NCBI GenBank assembly: GCA_003131985.1
Contig: PKWH01000211.1
Span: 1-25,675 of the forward strand
Direction: 5' to 3'
DNA from: Acidobacteriota bacterium
Lineage (GTDB): Bacteria; Acidobacteriota; Terriglobia; Acidiferrales; UBA7541
Length of the DNA stretch: 25,675 bases
Made by a program: the position numbers and the translations under genes. The notes below the pieces were generated by a model. That model had not been told where the DNA came from. It was given only the letters and a program-made list of their open reading frames with translations, and searched no databases. Shown piece after piece: positions 22,368 to 25,675 of the stretch. Positions within the stretch are counted from its first letter, which is position 1, and each line of letters starts with the position of its first letter.

Positions 22368-23909
22368 ATGTTTAAGAAAATCCTAATTGCCAATCGCGGC
22401 GAGATTGCCGTGCGCATTCTGCGTGCTTGCAGAGAACTTAGCGTGTGCGCGGTCGCGGTCTATAGCGATGCGGACCGTGCTTCGCTGCACGTGCGGCTTG
22501 CCGATGAAGCTTATCCCATTGGTCCTTCTCCCTCTCGCGAAAGCTATCTTGTGATTGAGAAAATTATTGGCGCAGCCCGCCACGCCGGGTGCGACGCTAT
22601 TCATCCTGGCTACGGATTTCTGGCGGAGAATCCAGCTCTTGCTCGCGCCTGCGCGGAAGCAGGCGTCACATTCATTGGGCCGCCGCCGGAGGCTATGGAG
22701 AAGCTCGGCTCGAAAACCGCGGCGCGGCAATTGGGTCGCGAAGCAGGCGTGTCCATGGTTTCCGGCACGCTCGAACCCATCGAAAGAATGGAAGACGCGC
22801 GCAAGGAAGCGCTCAAGATCGGCTTTCCTGTGGTGCTCAAGGCCGTTGCGGGCGGCGGTGGCAAAGGCATGCGCCTAATCGAACGAGAATCTGAATTTGC
22901 CGGCGGATGGCGCGACGCGTCCTCTGAAGCGCAGAACGCATTCGGCGACGGGCGCCTCTACCTCGAGAAATATCTTTTGCGGCCCCGGCACATTGAAATA
23001 CAGATTCTCGGCGATCGCCATGGCCACATCGTGCATCTCGGCGAGCGCGAATGTTCGGTGCAGCGCAGATATCAGAAAGTAATCGAAGAAGCGCCTTCGC
23101 CGGTTATGACGCCCGAATTGCGGCGCGCGATGGGCGATGCCGCCGTGAAGCTCGCGAAAGCAGGCGGGTATACGAACGCGGGAACCATCGAGTTTTTGGT
23201 GGACGCGGACCGCCGCTTTTATTTCCTCGAAATGAACACGCGGCTCCAGGTCGAGCATCCGGTGACCGAACTGGTTACTTCGCTGGATATCGTGAAACTT
23301 CAGATTCGAATTGCTTGCGGTGAACCACTTCCGTTCGCGCAAGAGGACGTCGCGCTGCGCGGCCATGCCATTGAATGCCGGATTTATGCCGAGGACCCCG
23401 ACAATAATTTCTTCCCATCGCCCGGAAAAATTCTCGAGTGGCGCCCGCCTGCAGGCCCCGGGATACGACTTGATGACGGTGTGTATGGCGGCTGGATCGT
23501 GCCGAACGAATACGATCCGATGCTGGGGAAACTAATCGCGTGGGGCGCGAACCGCGCAGAAGCTATCGCCCGCCTACAGCGAGCGCTCGGCGAGTTTTAC
23601 GCGAGCGGTATCAAGACGAACGCCGGACTTTTTCTGCGGATCCTGGCGACACGTGATTTTCAATCGGCCGATATATACACGCGCTGGCTCGACGATTTCC
23701 TTTCCAAATCGCGGCGCAGCAAACTCTCCGTTTTTGACGATACGGAAGCTACTTCGAGCGAACGAGACGCGGCAACCATCGCCGCTTTCCTTTGGCACAT
23801 GGCGCGTAGTGCGGATTCCTCGGAAAAAAATCCGGCGCCGGTCTCCGCCAAGTCGCGCTGGAAGCTTGAAGGAAGATTGGACCAACTGAACAGCGAGGTT
23901 GAGCGCTAG
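22368..23909 (+). CDS. accC: Biotin carboxylase subunit of acyl-CoA carboxylase
   Basis: A 513-residue ATP-grasp enzyme that carboxylates biotin using bicarbonate and ATP. Domains in order: biotin-carboxylase N-domain (KKILIANRGEIAVRILRA), ATP-grasp (VVLKAVAGGGGKGMR; catalytic EMNTRLQVEHPVTE) and C-domain (GHAIECRIYAEDP ... YDPMLGKLIAWG). CSVQRRYQKVIEEAPSP is typical. The core ends near residue 450; about 60 residues follow that AccC of acetyl-CoA carboxylase lacks and that look like the linker into the rest of an acyl-CoA carboxylase alpha chain (IAAFLWHMARS ... SRWKLEGR). The stop separates this from the carrier gene 22 bases downstream, so the alpha chain is split. It is divergent from rpiA with its own candidate promoter. 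It could be a pccA-type subunit, partner of 19012-20577. Confidence 0.94.
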   Translation: MFKKILIANRGEIAVRILRACRELSVCAVAVYSDADRASLHVRLADEAYPIGPSPSRESYLVIEKIIGAARHAGCDAIHPGYGFLAENPALARACAEAGVTFIGPPPEAMEKLGSKTAARQLGREAGVSMVSGTLEPIERMEDARKEALKIGFPVVLKAVAGGGGKGMRLIERESEFAGGWRDASSEAQNAFGDGRLYLEKYLLRPRHIEIQILGDRHGHIVHLGERECSVQRRYQKVIEEAPSPVMTPELRRAMGDAAVKLAKAGGYTNAGTIEFLVDADRRFYFLEMNTRLQVEHPVTELVTSLDIVKLQIRIACGEPLPFAQEDVALRGHAIECRIYAEDPDNNFFPSPGKILEWRPPAGPGIRLDDGVYGGWIVPNEYDPMLGKLIAWGANRAEAIARLQRALGEFYASGIKTNAGLFLRILATRDFQSADIYTRWLDDFLSKSRRSKLSVFDDTEATSSERDAATIAAFLWHMARSADSSEKNPAPVSAKSRWKLEGRLDQLNSEVER

Positions 23910-23931
23910 GAGATGGAGCCGAGAGATTACT

Positions 23932-24432
23932 TTGAAATGTGAAATTGAACTCGACGGGAAATTGCGCCGCGTGGAACTGATCCACACTGGTGAACGCGCG
24001 CACTGGACTATTGATGGACGCGTGCTCGACGTAGACGCTGTGGAAGTTTCCTCGGGCATCTACTCGATTGTGATCGGCGGGAAAGCGTTTGAAGCGCGCG
24101 TGGAATCCAAGAGCGATTCGGACCTCCGCGTCACTGTTGCGGGCCGCGAGTTTGACGTTGCGATTCGCAACTCCCGTAGATGGAACCGCGATCGCGAAGC
24201 GGGAGCCGAAGCCGAAGGACGGCAGCAGGTAACAGCTCCGATGCCCGGCAAAATCGTGCTCGTGCTGGTGAAAACCGGCGACGCGGTGGACGCTGGACAG
24301 GGAATCGTCGTGGTAGAGGCAATGAAAATGCAAAATGAAATTCGTTCCCCGAAGTCCGGCACGGTCGAACGTTTGCTTGTAGTGGCCGGCCAGACAGTGA
24401 ATGCCGGCGAAGTGGTCGCAATCGTCGGTTAA
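23932..24432 (+). CDS. Biotin carboxyl carrier subunit of acyl-CoA carboxylase
   Basis: A 166-residue protein whose C-terminal 75 residues form a biotinyl domain: APMPGKIVLVLVKTGDAV, then EAMKMQNEI with biotin-accepting Lys132, then GTVERLLVVAGQTVNAGEVVAIVG. The first 90 residues are beta-rich (KCEIELDGKLRRVELI, YSIVIGGKAFEARVE) and resemble the barrel-like BT region that joins biotin carboxylase to carrier in propionyl/methylcrotonyl-CoA carboxylase alpha chains. Start TTG 23932 is preferred, with GAGAG (23921-23925) six bases ahead; TTG 23899 inside the previous gene is possible. It lies in a different frame from the carboxylase and 22 bases beyond its stop. Confidence 0.92.
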   Translation: MKCEIELDGKLRRVELIHTGERAHWTIDGRVLDVDAVEVSSGIYSIVIGGKAFEARVESKSDSDLRVTVAGREFDVAIRNSRRWNRDREAGAEAEGRQQVTAPMPGKIVLVLVKTGDAVDAGQGIVVVEAMKMQNEIRSPKSGTVERLLVVAGQTVNAGEVVAIVG

Positions 24433-24548
24433 AACTCGTAACAAGACCTCCTTTCATTAGCCGCCGGCGTTTACCTTTAGGTTCGCCTTGTCTTCACGGA
24501 CCCTTCCCAAGTTTCCCGAAGGCTGCCAACATGAATTGTCAAAGAAAG

Positions 24549-24566
24549 CCGGGTTCGAAAGCCCGG
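24549..24566. repeat. Small hairpin CCGGG-N8-CCCGG in the leader of the small membrane gene
   Basis: Five GC pairs around an eight-base loop (TTCGAAAG), 20 bases before ATG 24587. It could fold in the RNA leader. The 154-base gap 24433-24586 shows nothing else I can name, and no T-run that would make this a terminator. Confidence 0.25.
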
Positions 24567-24586
24567 GAGGCGCACGGGGGAAGGGA

Positions 24587-24823
24587 ATGTTTCACGTCAT
24601 TCTTATCTGGATGGTGGGCTGGTTAGTGCTGGGCATAGCGGCCGTCGCTTGGACTATGCTGTGCGGCGCAACAGCTCACTGGGCTGAGAAAGAAGGGCTC
24701 GCATTCTGGCAGACCTTTGCGCTTTGTCTCCTCTTGACTCCGTTGGCAGGAGCGTTGTTGGTGCTCGCTTTCAGACCTCCACGAACCGGCCGCTCCTTGG
24801 CAGAAACGGCAGGCCGCGGCTAG
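24587..24823 (+). CDS. Small two-helix membrane protein of unknown function
   Basis: A 78-residue protein with two hydrophobic segments (about residues 2-24 and 34-58) and a polar Arg-rich end, unrecognised as a family. ATG 24587 is chosen because GGGGGA/AAGGGA lies directly upstream and the first membrane helix starts there. The frame is open to a TTG at 24488, but the added residues (Pro, Gly, Lys, with a leader hairpin in the DNA) look non-coding. It lies 154 bases after the biotin carrier gene and faces the convergent isomerase gene. Confidence 0.55.
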   Translation: MFHVILIWMVGWLVLGIAAVAWTMLCGATAHWAEKEGLAFWQTFALCLLLTPLAGALLVLAFRPPRTGRSLAETAGRG

Positions 24824-24925
24824 CCCGCCTCTAGGATTCAATCTCCTAAGTCACACCCATACTGCAGCAGACCTGAATTTGCTCCGCAAAATCCCAATTT
24901 GGTTTGAATCATCCCTGAGTAAACT

Positions 24926-25675
24926 CTAATTCGAAGCAGGAAGTTTGCCGGCGGATTCGAGGATTTGCCGCGCGAGATAATTGGTAACGTGCGCTTCGTC
25001 GCGCGCTTCGATCATGTAGGCCGAGCGTAAAAGTTGCTCTTTGCGATTGCGCATCATGTCACGAATGGACTGTTGGACCTGAGGATCAGAAAGCAAGCGC
25101 TGTCCCGCAGGCTCCTTGGCGATCATTTTCAAAATACGGTAGCCGCCTTGAATGGCAATCGGCTGGGTCACTTCGCCGGGCTTCATCGCCAGCACGATCT
25201 TCTTCAGTGCTGGGTCAGATCGATTCAGCGCCGACTCCGGAACAAATCCCAGGTCGCCGCCAGTTGCTGCGGTTGAGTCCTCGGAGTAATCCATCGCCAG
25301 CTGGCTGAAATCGGCGCCGGAAGCGAGCCTTTGTTCGAGGATACCTACCTTGCGCTTGGCCTCGACATCGGTAGTAGCTTTGTCATTCTTGCGATTGTGA
25401 GTGGAGGGGTCCGGATGCGGCGTGACCACGATTTGCGCGATGTGGTATTGCGGCTCGGCCACGTTGAACTGCGCTCGGTTTTTATTGTAGAAGTCGGTCA
25501 CGTCCTGGTCGGTAATGGAAATCTTCGCGATCACTTCGCGATTTAGCAGCTTCTGCACCGAGAGTTGGCGCCGGATGTCGCTCTTCAGATCGTCAACTGT
25601 CAGTCCCGTATCCCGCAGTTTTTTCTGAAATTCTTCTTCGGTATAAGGGCTTTTTGATTCCGTGAATTTGTCTTC
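24926..25675 (-). CDS. SurA/PpiC-type peptidyl-prolyl isomerase (N-terminus beyond the window)
   Basis: The frame is open to the right edge, so 249 C-terminal residues are visible. Upstream of an internal GTG at 25558 the reading continues (EEEFQKKLRDTG ... DDLKSDIRRQL), matching the SurA-type N-terminal chaperone region, and then KISITDQDVTDFYNKN. A parvulin domain follows: QYHIAQIVV, DFSQLAMDYSEDSTAATGGDLGFV, and AMKPGEVTQPIAIQGGYRILKM. A helical tail (about 75 residues) comes after it. Such proteins are periplasmic foldases for outer-membrane proteins; a signal peptide would lie outside the window. Two Lys/His/Asp-rich stretches interrupt the parvulin domain after its first strand (PHPDPSTHNRKNDKA), a loop longer than usual. 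It is convergent with the small membrane gene. Confidence 0.9.
   Translation of the reverse strand, partial: EDKFTESKSPYTEEEFQKKLRDTGLTVDDLKSDIRRQLSVQKLLNREVIAKISITDQDVTDFYNKNRAQFNVAEPQYHIAQIVVTPHPDPSTHNRKNDKATTDVEAKRKVGILEQRLASGADFSQLAMDYSEDSTAATGGDLGFVPESALNRSDPALKKIVLAMKPGEVTQPIAIQGGYRILKMIAKEPAGQRLLSDPQVQQSIRDMMRNRKEQLLRSAYMIEARDEAHVTNYLARQILESAGKLPASN

Noticed and set aside
23899..23931. Frameshift that broke a fused carboxylase alpha chain
   Set aside because: The second gene has its own ribosome site and start and both halves look intact, so a natural split is more likely. It remains testable with reads.
24540..24570. tRNA T-arm-like sequence (GGTTCGAAA with GC stems)
   Set aside because: The loop is eight rather than seven bases and no acceptor, D or anticodon arm can be built around it.

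Overview
The window is a compact, moderately GC-rich bacterial chromosome segment. About 92% is coding, with 23 complete or near-complete protein genes plus one partial gene at each edge. I see no tRNA, rRNA, insertion sequence, phage gene or CRISPR array. The gene set fits an Acidobacteriota genome: DUF2911 protein, very large secreted BNR beta-propeller protein, split acyl-CoA carboxylase alpha subunit, CADD-like protein, HslU starting MVIYLAG, and many TTG starts. This assignment rests on protein resemblance and is an inference. LAYOUT. 1-1909: the tail of RsfS, a receiver-less sigma-54 activator overlapping it by ATGA, the 23S rRNA methyltransferase RlmH and a small unknown protein. 1942-2502 (minus): a secreted DUF2911 protein. 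2719-5552: cobO-accD-folC, tightly packed (cobalamin adenosylation, fatty-acid initiation, folate polyglutamylation). 5827-8987: a DinB-like protein, a class I glutamine amidotransferase of the gamma-glutamyl-GABA hydrolase type, a short-chain dehydrogenase and an overlapping secreted protein. 9165-14207: hslV-hslU protease, then a fibronectin-III lipoprotein, a membrane protein and a fumarylacetoacetase-fold enzyme chained by ATGA overlaps, then a DUF3592-like membrane protein. 14343-18955: the large secreted BNR protein and an EamA exporter. 19012-24432: acyl-CoA carboxylase carboxyltransferase, CADD-like protein, rpiA (minus), then biotin carboxylase and biotin carrier. 24587-24823: a small membrane protein. 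24926 to the edge (minus): a SurA/parvulin-type isomerase. HOW IT FITS TOGETHER. Two carboxylase systems are represented: accD of housekeeping acetyl-CoA carboxylase, and a propionyl/acyl-CoA carboxylase set encoded in two pieces around the CADD-like gene and rpiA. CobO would supply adenosylcobalamin, the cofactor of methylmalonyl-CoA mutase, which acts downstream of propionyl-CoA carboxylation; this link is inferred. FolC and the CADD-like protein (candidate self-sacrificing p-aminobenzoate synthase) both point to folate. The most unexpected signals are (a) the palindrome CTCGCGAG, found four times by eye and every time in a gap just upstream of a gene (cobO, the amidotransferase, the BNR protein, the EamA exporter), suggesting an unnamed regulon or positional motif; and (b) the CADD-like protein, which keeps the metal ligands and the Tyr and Lys used by the chlamydial enzyme.
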